Below are positions 36,927-49,455 of a stretch of DNA of 64,000 nucleotides, piece by piece (position 1 is the first letter of the stretch; each line of letters starts with the position of its first letter). The position numbers and the translations under genes are program-made. Source of the stretch: Thereva unica (Eukaryota; Arthropoda; Insecta; Diptera; Therevidae); assembly GCA_949987705.1 (NCBI GenBank), contig OX465282.1:129228310-129292309 (forward strand), given 5' to 3'. The notes below the pieces were generated by a model. The model ran no database searches, was not told the DNA's origin, and saw only the letters and a list, made by a program, of their open reading frames with translations.

Positions 36927-37579
36927 TTATAAATATGAACTATTAGAAATATCATCATTACCAGGATGTCCATAAATTTGATAATCCCTTGAAAGCTTTC
37001 CTAACCCGACTCCTTCTTGAAGAAGTAACTGTTCAGCACGGAGTTGACTATCTTTTGGTGGATGTGATAAAAAGTTACCAATATATCCAATAACAATGGT
37101 ATCTTCATAATTAGGCACCCTTTTATCCCAATTCCTTCCTTCATATATTAAACCATTACCGCCGATGAGAAAATGGAACCTAATGTCACCTAAATTTGCT
37201 GCGATATCATTGTGTTGAATATTTTTTACGATTTGGGAGCATTTTGTCTAAAATAAAATAAGGGTTTGTTTAACAATTACATTAATATAAATTTGTATTG
37301 TGAGGTATTTACCAATGAAGTACAGGCGGCAGTCATTGTAGGAACGATTAGAACCTTCCGAACTGGAGTATTTTGGGTTACGATTGCTTGCATTGGTGGT
37401 CTGGCATTCCATTGTACTTTTGTTATTAGTTGTAGTTTTGGTTGATTGATGGTTGCGGCTGATTGAAAACAAGCCTGTAGGTTATTAGTTGTAGCTAAAA
37501 TTATTTAGTCAAACTTACCGCTGCAAATCCACAACAAATTTACAATCAAGAATAATATCGGAGATGCTGTCCAGAACAT
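36927..37579 (-). CDS. PGRP unit B: signal-peptide PGRP, C-terminally truncated
   Basis: Exons 37519-37579, 37313-37494 and 36927-37247; phases as in unit A, 187 residues. The hydrophobic leader MFWTASPILFLIVNLLWICS is followed by LQLITKVQWNARPPMQ, VRKVLIVPTMTAACTSL, CSQIVKNIQ, IRFHFLIGGNGLIYEGRNW and GLGKLSRDYQIYGH. After YGH the protein reads PGNDDISNSSYL and stops, so the last helix and the T-x-SPG loop are lost. The active-site Y of YNF is H, and no zinc ligands remain at the first position. Helitron-like DNA begins about 200 bp downstream and may have removed the end. Either a pseudogene or a decoy-like protein. Confidence 0.8.
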
Positions 37580-38571
37580 TGTAGGTGGACTATTTGAAAC
37601 ACTCGGCGCACTCTGAATAACTATGCTAAAAAAATTTAATAACTATTAATCAATAAAAATTAGGTACAATTTAGGGGAAGTATTCCCAAAATGTAACCAA
37701 TAGAGTGAAAGAAAATCGATGCACGTAAATAAAAGAATGAAAAAAATGGAAATTTCTTTGTCTACAAACCTTAGTAATAAGAACACCTTCTGAGGAGTTG
37801 GAATTTATTTTTTATAACATGTAAGCTGATAATCTATAAAATTCAACAAAACTAACACCTCCAAACTGAAAATATCGAAAGCTAACTATACCGCCACCCA
37901 GTACGTGTTACAAGTCACTGCTTCGCAACAGGTAGGTATATAACTCACAAATTTCTTTAAACTCACAAATAATAAAACAATGAAAAATCTTCGTTTTTTC
38001 TTAATGTGAGATATAGAAAGTGCTACAACTGTACACTATGAAAATACAGGTGTAACTGCTTTTGTGGAATTTTCATGAGTGCGAATAGTTCAGGTACAAC
38101 TGCAACTGCAGACAGGTGATTATTTACAAATTAAAAGTAAATAAGATTTGTGAAAATATAGACAAATTTTAGACATGGTAAATGCACTAGACTGTAGTCG
38201 TGGTCGCCAACTGAAATTATAGTTGGATAGTAATATTGTATAAAGACTCTACACAATCATAAGTAGCCAGGAGAAAGAAGAAGTGCTTCAATTAAAGAAG
38301 TGGCTCTAAGGTCAACAAGGTTTTCGTTCGGACATAATATCGATTTTATATTTAAGTAAAAAAATACAAACAAGTATAAAATAGGTGAAGCTACCAGAAT
38401 ATGGTTGATGTTTACATAGTTAAATAAAACGTTCCAGGTGCTACTAGCAAACTGAATAGGTAGGCTTCGGTTCCGTAGCAAGCTCTAGAGAAATTGTTCT
38501 GAAACTTTGTAAATCGCAACAGCTCCAACAGTAACTAAACCAGCAAACAGGCCTATTTTCTTCCGGGTCAT
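37580..38571. other. Upstream flank of PGRP unit B
   Basis: AT-rich with no coding region. It should hold the promoter of unit B; no specific site is claimed. Confidence 0.4.
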
Positions 38572-39730
38572 CTTTTTTTTATATGATAGTCTAAGCTTAG
38601 GTGTCACCGTTTGTACTACTAGTACGTCATGTCGTACATGTCATGGTGCAATGTGAACCTTACGTATGAGCTCTTGGTTGTTGTATGAGTTCCGGAATAC
38701 AGACTGTGGTAGGTTATTCCACAGTCGATTTGTTCTTGTTATAAACGAATTTCTAAAGCGGAGTGTGCGCTAGTCTTGTGTTACGGGATAAATGTTGCCG
38801 TGGAGGCATGAGGTTACTTATTTCAATGGAGGAGTCATTGTGGTAAGAGCGGTAAAATTTTGCAAGAGCTGGTACTTTCCTACGGTAGCTTAATGAGTCA
38901 ATTTAAGAGCAAATGGCGCTATCACCAATAAGACTTTGCGCCTTGGCCAAGTAACCTAAGGTGGTTCTCTGGGCCGGCCCAGTTATACGAGTTGTATTCG
39001 GGGCGGGACGAATGTAGGACTTGTAGATGATAGCCCAGACCGACGCGACGGCTAAAGGAGGAGTTTGCACCTTTTAAGGAATCACATTCACTGTGAGGCT
39101 TTTTTAGCAATTTGGAATATGTAGTTATTCCAGCGCAGGTCTTCGGCTAATGTTATGCCTAGGATATTTAGAGACAGTTCTGCCGTTAGGATCTTATTTG
39201 ATTGCCCATTGGAATAGAAAAACGATCGGTACTAGTTTTATTGGTGATGAGACAGTACTTCGTTTATAATGCATTAATACCGTTCTTGAGGCCCCAATCA
39301 AGAATTAGTTCGATGTCCCTATTGATTGAATTAGACATGAGTTCATGATGACGCAAACTAGGTATGGCGTATGCTTGTCCTACAGTATCGAAGCCATAGG
39401 AGTAACGTAGAGTGCCGTCGTAAGTAAAGCTGTGGAATGAGCTAGGGGATTGAGAGCAGGTCATTTATAAAAACTATGAAGAGAGCTGGTAATAGAATTG
39501 AGCCCAGGGGAACACCTGCCATCCGTTACTACCTTGATTGAACGGCCAGAAAGGAAGCTCTTAATCCAGTTCTTTAGAAAATTGTTAATAGCAATAGTTT
39601 GTAGTTTAGTTAACAGAGCGGGATGCCATACTCTATCAAAAGCTTTGGATATACCTATGTATCTAGAGCAACCAGGGCAGATTCATCAAATCGGTGTAAA
39701 CTTTCGTTGAGATGCTCTGTTAGGCAAACA
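38572..39730 (-). mobile_element. Jockey-like LINE, decayed copy
   Basis: Minus-strand pieces run right to left: ISKAFDRVWHPALL and NWIKSFLSGRSIKVV (39700-39530), FTYDGTLRYSYGFDTVGQA (39430-39370, the FADD box mutated to FTYD), then RPEYNSYNWAGPENH (near 39000) and a final RTNRLWNNLPQSVF-like part near 38730. It ends at a T-run on the plus strand near 38572. It belongs to the same family as 53253-54726. Confidence 0.8.
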
Positions 39731-41714
39731 GGAACTTACTTACTTCTAGTTTTTACTTTTGTAATAGATATAACTTTAAATAAGTTCAGTTTTTAGTTTA
39801 AGTCTAACTCTTGCTGTTACTTTTACTCGAGTTCAAAGAAGTCTGTCTCTTAGGGGTGGCGAAGGTCCGAGGCAGTTGTAACTCCTCTGCCCTATACTCA
39901 GATAGTTCTTCTAGAGCTAAGTTAAATAAGAAAGTAGGTTTTAATAATTTAGATACATTTTTTGCAAAGATTGGGAGCCTAAACAATACTGAGGCGATTG
40001 AATCTCGATTGTTCCAAACATTAGTGATCAAATTTTACAATCAATAAAATCATATTCGCTTCGTTATTTGTTTTAATAATCTTTCAAAGCTGCAAGCATT
40101 TAAATTCCAATTTAATATTTTGCAATAATTTTTGATGAAAAAATATATTTTTGCTATATTTATTGAAGACGTCATTGACTTACATTGAACTCGTCGGAAA
40201 TGCGCATAAATTATAATATTATTAATAGATGATAACACTTTTGTCATTGTTATCACATGTAAGGGAAAAATATTTACAATAAACTTTTTAAAAAATGTTT
40301 GTGTTTATATATGAACAAATTGCACAAATAAAACTCGAAACAAACCCGTAATTGATTTATTTACTTCAAAATTAAATATTACACTATCATTTTTTATTCA
40401 CTCAAACAAAACCACTTGCAAAGTAAACTTAAAAATAAGATTGCACTCTATAAATACCGATATACACCTCCAAGACTGCAACTTATATGCGGAGTGTCCG
40501 AAGCAGATCTCAAATGCTAAAAGTTACAACAAACTAGCGCAAATTTGTGAAACATGATTAGTCATTTTGTGGTATGAGTAGTCACAAAATGAGTAAGATT
40601 TAAAAGAGACGTAAGAATGTTTACTTCTCCCCAATTCGTCACTCTGAATTAATTTCTAGGTGTTATCTTCATTTACAAAAGCTCATCTTGTTATATGGAT
40701 CGGACACCAAAGAATGAACTGAAATCTCGACACTGAAACTGTAGAGGTTATATGTATGTGGACGTATCAGATCTAAAAAATCTTAATTCAAGCTTTCAGG
40801 CAGTGGCATTCGGTTATTGTAAAATCAGCTGAGCAAATCTTGTCGAAGTCGTACACGACAACTGTGACTCTCGAGCCTATCTTGACTGAACTTCCACCTA
40901 AAATAAATAATAGTAAACAAATGAAGAATTAAAATGACGACTGATTGTTTATATAATTACATAAAATTTTCTAGTTGAACCTTGCTTGAATAATGTAATT
41001 ATTAATTAATTTTTAACAACAACTTTGAAAAAAAGAAATTATATTCTGCACACTATATTCTGCACATATGCATAATATTTTTTTAAAATATATTAGTTGA
41101 CCTGACAGACCAAGTTCTACCTAAAATTAACGAAACAACAAAAGAGATATCAATTTGGATCAATATTATTTATTTCGGTTACTTACAGTTCAATGGTAAT
41201 TTTGCAATGCCTTACGGTAAATAATGTTTGCGGATTAGGTATAGAGGCAGCGGGGCATAATCAATGTGGGTGGGGAGCACGCGAACAGGTAACCTTTAAA
41301 ATGAAAACAGTTAATCGGTCAATTAAATTACCAGTTGTCTATGGAGCGCTGTGACCGCTCCATGTAGACTCCGTGTAGATTGCCCCATAAGACGCACAAA
41401 AAGGATCTTACACTTCGCTTCGTTCGCCTCTCGTTATAAGGAATGCCCGATTTGGCCCCCTTGAGGAAAATAATTGTTCCTCCGCTGGCGTCGAAAACTT
41501 TATATTTTTAAACGCGAGTGCCGTTTTTCCAATACGGTCTCCCAACTGAGTACTAATTACGGCCAATGCTGCTTAACTTCTGTAATAAAACAAGAACCGA
41601 TCTATTGAGTATGCTAAATAATACGCTTCACGGTCACCAACATAATTGCCTGAAATATGAAGCAATGCAAACTAAAACTTTCATCTGCAGTTTCCTATTC
41701 CCAGCTGTCTCAAG
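39731..41714. other. Intergenic, no gene seen
   Basis: AT-rich. Short frames such as 39811-40047 have no recognisable domain. No repeats with clear ends. Confidence 0.4.
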
Positions 41715-41835
41715 CTATCCTCGATGTCATCTTTATAACTTTTTTTAGGCCGACCTGGTCTCCGTTTTCCTGGCGGCACTTTCCCCAGCACTAGTTTTGT
41801 CAGGTTCCGTTCCGCACCTCCTTAGATATGACCAG
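41715..41835 (-). mobile_element. LINE C-terminal fragment
   Basis: The minus strand reads roughly GHIxRGAERNLTKLVLGKVP then PGKRRPGRPKKSYKDDIE, the basic region near the end of RTE-like polymerases. Only about 120 bp remain. Confidence 0.6.
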
Positions 41836-41929
41836 TCCATCTAAGTCTGTTTACTTTGATCACTTTGGCAATGTTTGCTCACTTTGGCAATGTTGTGATC
41901 CACCACTTTGGATATTGGACATAAATTGA

Positions 41930-42265
41930 AGTCACTTCGCTTACTGTGTTCTACTCTTCATACTCTTTCATTTGAAACCAATGTCAGGAGCTTGTAAAGA
42001 AAAAGGTAATCCGCCATTTTATGGTGGCTACCATATTGGATGTACCATAAAATTGAATATAGTTGCCATCCGAACCAAAGATGTGTACCAAATTTGAGCA
42101 TCCCCCACAGAGAACGAAGTTATATAAAGCTTGTGAAATATCGATTATTAGTCGATATGTTAGTGTGTTTTCCAGCCTATTGGCAAGACGTAGTTATTCG
42201 CCACACTTGGATTTTGATTTCCTAGGTGATCTGGATTACATGCTAGAAAAAGTGGAAAGGTAACA
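41930..42265. repeat. Dispersed repeat, same family as 25970-26480
   Basis: ttcatttgaaaccaatgtc, atggtggctaccatattgga and cacttggattttgat are variants of the shared blocks. No coding function. Confidence 0.5.
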
Positions 42266-42563
42266 TATCACGAGCAGATTTTCGCTTTCACCCTCGCATC
42301 CCCAGACCCTGCACCAAGAAGGTTATCCGCCATTGTCGAAAATGGCTCCCCCCCCACTTCCCCTTTACAAATTAGAAGGGTTACAGATCGTTTCCAAAAC
42401 TCATCTCTATCTCTTGGTCTATTGTGTTTAACCTTTCCCAGCATCGCAGTAGTGCTCATAATTGCTATGCACTCAAAAATATTTTATATTAAACATATGT
42501 ATACGTTTTTATTTAAAATTGAAAACAATTAATAGATCAAAAATATCAACACAAATCAACATA

Positions 42564-42719
42564 GGGCCCTTTCAAAAATTCAGTCAACGGCAGCAGTCGG
42601 AGCACCTGTATATATATTCAACTGAAGTTAAAATTGGTAAGCAAACAGATCAGGCATTTGAATTCGTTCGCATTTGGCTGCTCCGACTATTGCAATCAGC
42701 TGATTTTTTGAAAGCGCCC
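42564..42719. mobile_element. 156-bp MITE next to PGRP unit C
   Basis: The left end ccctttcaaaaattcag and right end ctgattttttgaaagcgcc are near-perfect inverted copies, and the inner blocks cagtcggagca/tgctccgacta also mirror. It ends about 10 bp from the stop codon of PGRP unit C and so probably lies in its 3' UTR. Confidence 0.7.
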
Positions 42720-42728
42720 AAGGAACAT

Positions 42729-45258
42729 TCAACTTGCTGCATCGATTTCCTCGGACCAATGCGGCCAGGTCTGAATAATTTTGTACAACTCTTCTCCGGG
42801 ACTTTCTGAGGGTCTTAATTGTTTATCACCATAGAGTCTGTAGTCGGCTGTCAGCTTATTTAGACGAACTCCCCTCTCGAGAAGCAGCAAGCATGCCTTC
42901 ACTTGCTTATTTGGCGGTTTTTCGGTCCTGAAGTCTCCGATAAACGCTATGCCAATCGATCCCTTATTATAGCCTTTCGTATGTGCTCCTTCCTTGTCCC
43001 AATCGCGTCCTACGTAAGCAGCACCATCACCACCAACCAAAAAATTGTAGCCAATATCAGAGTACTTTGCTATGTGGTCTTGCTGTATTTTTTTAACAGC
43101 GTATACGCAGGCGGACTGAAAATTCATAAGTTTGATTAATTATCTAGTTAATGTTTTTTTTGTGTTCACCAATTTACCTGGCTGTGACAGCTTGGAGTAA
43201 CTGTATTTAATATAATTGTCCTATTGACGGGAAGGCTTTGAGTACGTATTACTGATGTTGGTGGTTGAGCATTCCATTCATCACGTTCGTAAATTTGAAG
43301 AAAATCTGGACCGTCTAGAATATATTTGTTAAAATCAGTTAGAATTTGTTTAGTAGATCAATGTGGATAAGACTCCTAAGCTTTTATACAATAGGCTATG
43401 CTTGGTTCACTAGCGTTGCAATTACGTCATTTTTACTCAGCCCTAAAGATAATTTTAACCGCCCTCATGCATTCATCTCTCTCGGAACGTTACTCAGACT
43501 GCTTGCATTGGTTGAAATAGATATCCAAATTTATGATGGGATTACAATTAGCAAAATGGAACTTTTTTAAATCTTTACGAAAGTATCAATTTGTAGATTC
43601 ACGTAAAGTATGCACATCAAGAGATGATTAGTTATGAAGAAGTGGGCGAAAACGAACTTACAGTCTATCCTGCAAGACCAGTCTTGCTCATCACCAAAAT
43701 TGAGGTAGTCATTGAAATTGAGTGCCAATCGTGGACAAACTAATTAATATCTTTCAAGCAACGGTGTAAGCAATATTGCCATCGACGAAAATTTCAAAAG
43801 GATCAGTACTAAGGATCAAATCTCAAGTCAAGTTTAAATCAGTTTGAGAATGCTTGGCCTTGATGAGCTAGAACTATGATTCGGTTTACCCCTCTGTGGG
43901 TACCGAGAAATCAGGGCTTCGAGAAAAATAAAAAGGCGGATGCCTTTTGTGCAGCTAGCTACCAGCCAGCTTTTGTGCATTTTTCAATTTGGTAAACAGG
44001 TCTAGATGATTCGAACATAGAGAAATACACCTGGTCTGGTGAATTTTAAGCGGGCTGGCTTGCAACGCGATTTACTGACAGTTGACTTAGTGATGGGACT
44101 CTGCACCCTAAATTACCACCTCTAAGTATCCAAAGGGCTGAGGACCCCACCTCCAGTCTGTACGTCCAGGAGGGCGAGTTTGTCTTTTCCTCCCTAGACT
44201 CCCTAGATGACACAAACTTAACCATTTCTTCTAATCAAAATTATGCTTTAGAAATAAAATATATGTTTTTTGTATTATTTGTTATGTTAATATTTTTCTT
44301 TTAATTACCTCCACCAGATTCGGTATTTTCTGAGTTTCCTATAGATGACCAAAGAGTAAAATAAAGTGATAGCGCTATCGCTGCTATTGCAATAGCCATA
44401 ATTATAATAATTCCTATTATCACCGGTCTCCGCTTGTAAAATACTGGCTTTTCATTTGACTTATTGAGATTATCTAAAATAAAATAAAAAATTAGTTTTA
44501 ACAAAGCCAAAATATTGATAGATTGATTAAATAATTGCTTCAAAACTTTTGGCAATAGATAACAAATGGGACATTAAAAAATTGCTTCATATAACTTAAA
44601 ATAGAAGGGCAAGCATCGATATTTATTATGCTGCTACTATAATTAGTATTTTTAAATAATCTATCCAACCACCAGGAAGCTTACTTAATTCTTAGTCTTG
44701 AATACTATACCTACGTTTATTCTAAATACAATATATAAGCGTTCCTTATTTTTAATAGAGTATACCAGTAGAGATTCTTAACCACTTTTAAAACTGTGAC
44801 AGCAGATCAAGCACTGTAAAAATCTTTTTAAATCCGCAATACCTGCATATCATTCCCAACAAAAGCATTCTATAACATATACCAACAAAGCATTCACCAA
44901 TGAAGTCAATGATCACACTTTCAAGAGCATCAATCTTGTTATAAATTTACATTTAAATTGTGATCAAAGTTCGATATAAATAAACTAACTTAATTTGCCA
45001 GAGGATCCTTTTCCATAAAGGAAACCAGCTAAATATTGTCGCATCTTAGATGGAATATGTTAACAGATTTTATTTATTTACTAGGACTTCCAGCCTATGC
45101 AAATGCTGATAATTTGATCCAAAGATTGTAGATTATTATACTTTATCGACTTTACTGTATTACTTACCTCTCACCAAACACAGGAATCCCTTGAAGATGA
45201 TTCGTCTCTGGGAAACTTGAAACTCTCCTCCGAAACTATTATTTGGAAATAACTTTTG
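42729..45258 (-). CDS. PGRP unit C: membrane PGRP (PGRP-LC/LA-like)
   Basis: Exons: 45168-45258 (candidate), 44309-44473 (transmembrane), 43178-43314 and 42729-43115. The transmembrane exon reads YKRRPVIIGIIIIMAIAIAA then IALSLYFTLW, a basic stop followed by about 24 hydrophobic residues, so type II with the PGRP domain outside. The domain reads LQIYERDEWNAQPP, TIILNTVTPSCHSQ, SACVYAVKKIQQD, YSDIGYNFLVGGDGAAYVG, GAHTKGYNKGSIGIAFIG, YGDKQLRPSESPG and WPHWSEEI. Zinc ligands are gone (first H to L or N, YGH to YGD, C to S), so it is a non-catalytic receptor. Phases 1-1 and 1-0 match units D and E. Confidence 0.88.
45168..45258 (-). CDS. Candidate cytoplasmic exon of PGRP unit C (91 bp)
   Basis: It lies between a pyrimidine-rich acceptor (ccttctttcctttttag in reverse complement) and a consensus donor GTAAGT. 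One frame is open for 30 codons (KLFPNNSFGGEFQVSQRR then IIFKGFLCLVR) and ends in phase 1, exactly the phase needed by the transmembrane exon at 44473. No start codon is inside it. I do not see a convincing RHIM motif. It could instead be a chance reading within intergenic DNA. Confidence 0.4.
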
Positions 45259-45739
45259 CTAAAAAGGAAAGAAGGTTGGTAACTTCATTGTGAATCGGGG
45301 GTCGATGGTGTACAGAACAACATGTGGTGTTCTGGGACCTCTTCTGTGGGTCACAATGTGTAATGATTAACACCTCGATGTGATCGAACTATGCGCGAAC
45401 GAAACTAGCTGAGATATTAAAGTGCGTCCTGAAAGCGCTGGCCTGCCGTTTGCTGAACACAAAACTGTAACCGTGCTGGTCAGCAATCTGGGAAAACAAG
45501 AATCCGTAAGAATCAATATATGGAACAAGTCATTGACTCACAGCTCGCGTTAAGGCATCTGGAAGCGATGAACAACCAGAGGCTTAATTATATAACACAC
45601 TTGGAGGGATGGCGGATAAAGCTTCTGGTATTTGTGCAGCCATTTTCAAGAATGCTGTCCAAAGTGGAATTTCCAACCGATCCGTCACCTCTTGATGGCT
45701 CAGTCTAGCTTTACGCAGTGCCAGTGTGAACAGCAGCAT

Positions 45740-45820
45740 TAAGCAAGAGGGCTAACGGCTCTGGGATGGTAGACAGACGCCTTACTCCCTAGGGTACGCG
45801 GGCCCGCTTACTGAGCCTCG
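45740..45820 (-). mobile_element. SINE head fragment
   Basis: In reverse complement it begins GGGCCCGCGTACCCTAGG and continues GAGTAAGGCGTCTGTCTACC, matching the first half of the tRNA-like head at 34283. The B box half is replaced by unrelated sequence. Confidence 0.6.
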
Positions 45821-46544
45821 GGAGATAGGACCTCTCAGTTATAGTGGGAGTACTGACGGAACACTGCCTGAGGACGTATGCGGCCCGCTTAGGTCTGGAG
45901 ACCTGCGATTTCTTCAGAAGCTGTAAGAATCTGGACGAGGAGGTAAAGTGTACAACAGCTTCTTTGTCACTGCCCAGCCATAAGCACAAGGAAACTAACC
46001 ACGTTAGGTGAACCCTTTTGACTTTGAAGACTTATAGCTCTGAAAGTTGGCAGGATGAAACCGTAACTTTTACGACTTTAGGTAGGGGGGATTCTGCCCT
46101 CACTGCTACCTTCTTCATGGAAATACGTTATAGGGTTACAAAAATACAGGGTAAGTAAAACTCTAACAGCAAAAGTTAAAAACGCCCTAGCGGCTAAACC
46201 GACTATTCCCCCTGCCAGACGATATTTTATTCCTCTTGCCAAAATCTATCAATAGCCGGCCGATTTTTAATAGTTTTATTTAACTTGACCTCGTATATTA
46301 GTTTGTTTGTTTGTTACTTTGCTTCAAATGTTTCGACAGCTTTTTCAACTACTTCTACTTAATCGATTCTTTTGAAAGCTTGCTCATACTTTGAGTGACA
46401 ATGCAATCTGACAGTTTTTAAGGCCACAAATGACGAATCTGTGGTAGAACTTAAAAAAAAAATAAAATGGGAATTAATGAATCTCTTGTCAAAATAACAT
46501 GTTAAAGTAGCCTATACAGAAGGATGGTTGTATGACAGGAATGT
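45821..46544. other. Intergenic repeat DNA
   Basis: It contains tatagggttacaaaaatac, related to 10100-10140. No gene seen. Confidence 0.4.
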
Positions 46545-46855
46545 CTCCACTAACAGGAAATTTCTTGCGGACAATGAGGCAACAATGAAGGCAGGTGGAG
46601 TTTGTGATCATCGACGAAATTTCTATGGTGTCATACCAGATGCTCTGTATGATTGATTTCCGTTTTAAACAACTCAAAACAGCGATGACGAGTTCTTTGG
46701 AGTAGTCAATGTATTATTGTTTAGAGATCTCTTGCAACTGCCTCCAACTAAACGCTCTGGGATACCTATATTTAAACAGCCCGAGCACCTTCAGCCAACC
46801 ACGCATCTCACGCTTTGTGAGGTGACTGAGAGCTCGTCACTAAAATATAAACATG
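46545..46855 (+). mobile_element. Helitron PIF1-like helicase fragment
   Basis: The plus strand reads SPLTGNFLRTMRQQ, a stop, then RQVEFVIIDEISMVSYQM (Walker B DE), then after one frameshift SDDEFFGVVNVLLFRDLLQL with PPTKRSGIPIFKQPEH. The motifs IIDEISMVS and D-L-x-QLPP are typical of Helitron helicases. Walker A is missing and the frame is broken, so it is inactive. It is in opposite orientation to the Helitron at 34745-36720. Confidence 0.85.
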
Positions 46856-47780
46856 GGGCGCATTAAAAATATATTTTTGATGTGCTTGGAAATACATTTT
46901 TCTAGACAAGTCGTTCTTATTTAATTATACAGTGGTTATACAGGTTCGGCAATAATTTTAGTTTAGCCTCTTAAAAGTCCCAGAATATTACTTAATCCGC
47001 TGAAGCAGCGACACAAAGTTCCCCTTGGTTGGTATACGACATGAGAAAACAGCACGGCTACTATTGCACGATTTCTTACTAGACGTCAGAATCTCAAAAA
47101 GGTCCATGTTTGTGTTCTAATTATTTTCTAGTTTTTGGTACAGCTTATTATTTCAAATAAAACCATTCAACTTAAAAGTTTTTTTCCTAATTTTTTATTA
47201 AACTTAACAAATACACCCTATACCTGTATATTCCTTGATTGCATTTCAGTTTAACCCTCTAGCACTAGGTATCTGAAAGTCATATTTGGCAATGACATAG
47301 AATATCTGGACTTATAAAGGGAACCATATCTCAAGTAGCTTAGGGCCTTATCAAGTATAAAACCGTCAATGTACATGGCTACAAGTGCCCAGCAAAGGGT
47401 GCGCAACAAAAGTGCGCGTGACGCGAGTTTTTAGTTTCTACCCCAGGCCAAAAAGTGGCCATTATGCCTAAAGAAGAAGTCAAAAATGTATATTTTATTG
47501 GAAATGAGACAATTTCGCAATTGATAGATTTCAACAGAATTACATGTAATTAAAAATCAAATAACATTTATTTCATCATAATACAAGTCTCAAGTCAGTA
47601 GTAAAATCCGAACATACAACATAGCACAAAAAATACAATAATAAAAATGATTTAATTTCTTTTTAAATATTTGAAGATAAATTAAAATTCGTAAAAAACA
47701 AACTTAAATTTTTCACATAAATTCTTCAGTTTAAAGATTCTGTTTTAACTTTTTGCTTTCTAAAGTATCACAGCAAAATT
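46856..47780. other. Intergenic, no gene seen
   Basis: AT-rich with no frame or repeat end that I can support. Confidence 0.45.
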
Positions 47781-49455
47781 TATTTTATTTTATTTATTTA
47801 TTTTAATCAAAAAATAAAGTACACAAGATTTACACCTTATTTCGTACTGTAACACAGGAAAATAATATTGATAAAATTAAAAACAAAATTAAACTTAAAA
47901 TAAAAATTAAATTTAAATTTAGAAAAGGGAAGAGAGAAAGAAAATAAAAATAAAATAGAAGTACTAGAACTAGACACAGTTAATTTATTTTAATTTAATT
48001 TAATTAAGACATAATTCATAGCCGGTGAAATGAGTCTGAAGATGAGAAGATGAAAGCTGAGAAGAATGTACGAAAAACCATGATAAGCAGCAAGCAAGCA
48101 ATAAATACAATTTTATACGTTCCGTGTATCAAGGTACGCGATCACTCCGCTCCTGAAAGTGCCGAGGGAGCTGATACTTTGCAGATGGAATGTGAGGCTA
48201 TTCCACAGTCTAACAGTATGTACAAAGAAGGAACGACCACCCAACAGGGAATAGTGTCTAGGAATACGAAATTGCATAGAACGACAAGTACGAAGAGGAA
48301 CAAGACTATCAGCAAGATATGAGGGGGCAGAGGAATTAATGATTTTATGCAATAAACATAGGCCATGCACTTCACGATATGTGAGAAGGTTGCAAGGTAG
48401 CAAGGAAGGACGAAGACCAGAAACATGTGCAAAACGATTAAGGTGAAAAATGAACCTTAAACAATCATTGAAGGCTACATTCAATCTATGTTTACATGTG
48501 GAGTCAAGGCATATACATATAAACAGCAGATCCGTATAGAAAATGGGGAAGTATAAGGGATTTTACTAGCGCAAGACGAGTGTTACGGGATAATAAGCTA
48601 CCATAGAGACGTAGGCGACGCAAACAAGTATAGATTTTTTTCAGAGTGAGCGACACATGATCACAACAGGACAAGTTAGAGTTAACCAATACTCCAAGAT
48701 TCTTATACCCTTGACACACTGCAGCATCGAATGAACATTGCAGTATCATTCGGCTATGAATGATCATTCGCGCCCAGTATGTCATGTCCAATGTTCATTC
48801 AACAGCTTCATTCGTCATTCAATCGAATGAAGTCAAAATAACTTCATTCAATGAAGATGGAAGTGAAATTGGGAAATTATCGAACAACTTTCCATGAAAT
48901 TTCCAGTAAAATTTCCAACTGAAATACCTAACTGTCAAACTGTCATTCAGATTTCAGAATTTTTTAAAAAGAAGTACGTTCCATTGTAAATAACTGTTGC
49001 TGGGCCTCAATTAATAATTTTTATTAAATTTAAAAATATAAATCAATATGTAATCACTTTCAGTTCATATATTTAGTAGTTTATGTAAAGTTTCTATTTT
49101 GACAGTTCCAATGAACATTGAGAAATGCAGTGTGTCGCTTCTAAAATGAATGATCATTGAAAGCCAATGAAGTTGGAAGAATGCTCATTCGTTTTTGCAG
49201 TGTGTCAAGGGTATTAGAAGGCGAGACTATTTTCAGCGAAATATTGTTTAGCTTTAGAGGGGGGATGCTGGAAGTATCAAGAAAAGATACAGATGATTTA
49301 TTAGGGTTTAACTTCAAGAAGTTATTATCACACCATAGGGATAAGGATTTCAAATCGTTATTTAAGGCTTCAATAAAGCTAGCAATATCATTAGGAGTAC
49401 AGTAATTATATAATTGGAGGTCGTCCGCGTAGCAATGGTGACGAAATGAGTAAAT
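47781..49455 (-). mobile_element. CR1/Jockey-type LINE, 5'-truncated, split by a MITE
   Basis: On the minus strand it begins mid-polymerase at HCYADDLQLYNYC (the YADD catalytic box, about 49440-49400) and continues IEALNNDLKSLSLWCDNNFL, KLNPNKSSVSFLD and PPLKLNNISLKIVSPSN. After the MITE it reads KNLGVLVNSNLSCCDHVS, LRRLRLYGSLLS and LILPHFLYGSAVY, then LCLLHKIINSSAPSYLAD, GGRSFFVHTVRLWNSL and GVIAYLDTRNV, stopping near 48113. The 3' end is an AAATA-rich tail near 47781-47812. Few stops are present, so it is relatively young. Confidence 0.88.
48708..49211. mobile_element. 504-bp MITE with TA duplication inside the CR1-like LINE
   Basis: Ends cccttgacacactgca and tgcagtgtgtcaaggg are perfect inverted copies, flanked by TA at 48706-48707 and 49212-49213. 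The interior repeats aatgatcatt- and aatgaacattg-like blocks. Removing it with one TA rejoins the LINE frame exactly between SPSN and KNLGV, which confirms the borders. Confidence 0.9.

Noticed and set aside
44301..44555. 84-codon ORF starting at ATG 44555 as a small membrane protein gene
   Set aside because: The splice acceptor at 44474-44475 and donor at 44307-44308 fit a PGRP membrane exon; the leading residues are intronic.
48050..48322. 90-codon plus-strand open frame
   Set aside because: It is antisense to the LINE C-terminal region at 48113-48484, whose translation is clearly recognisable.
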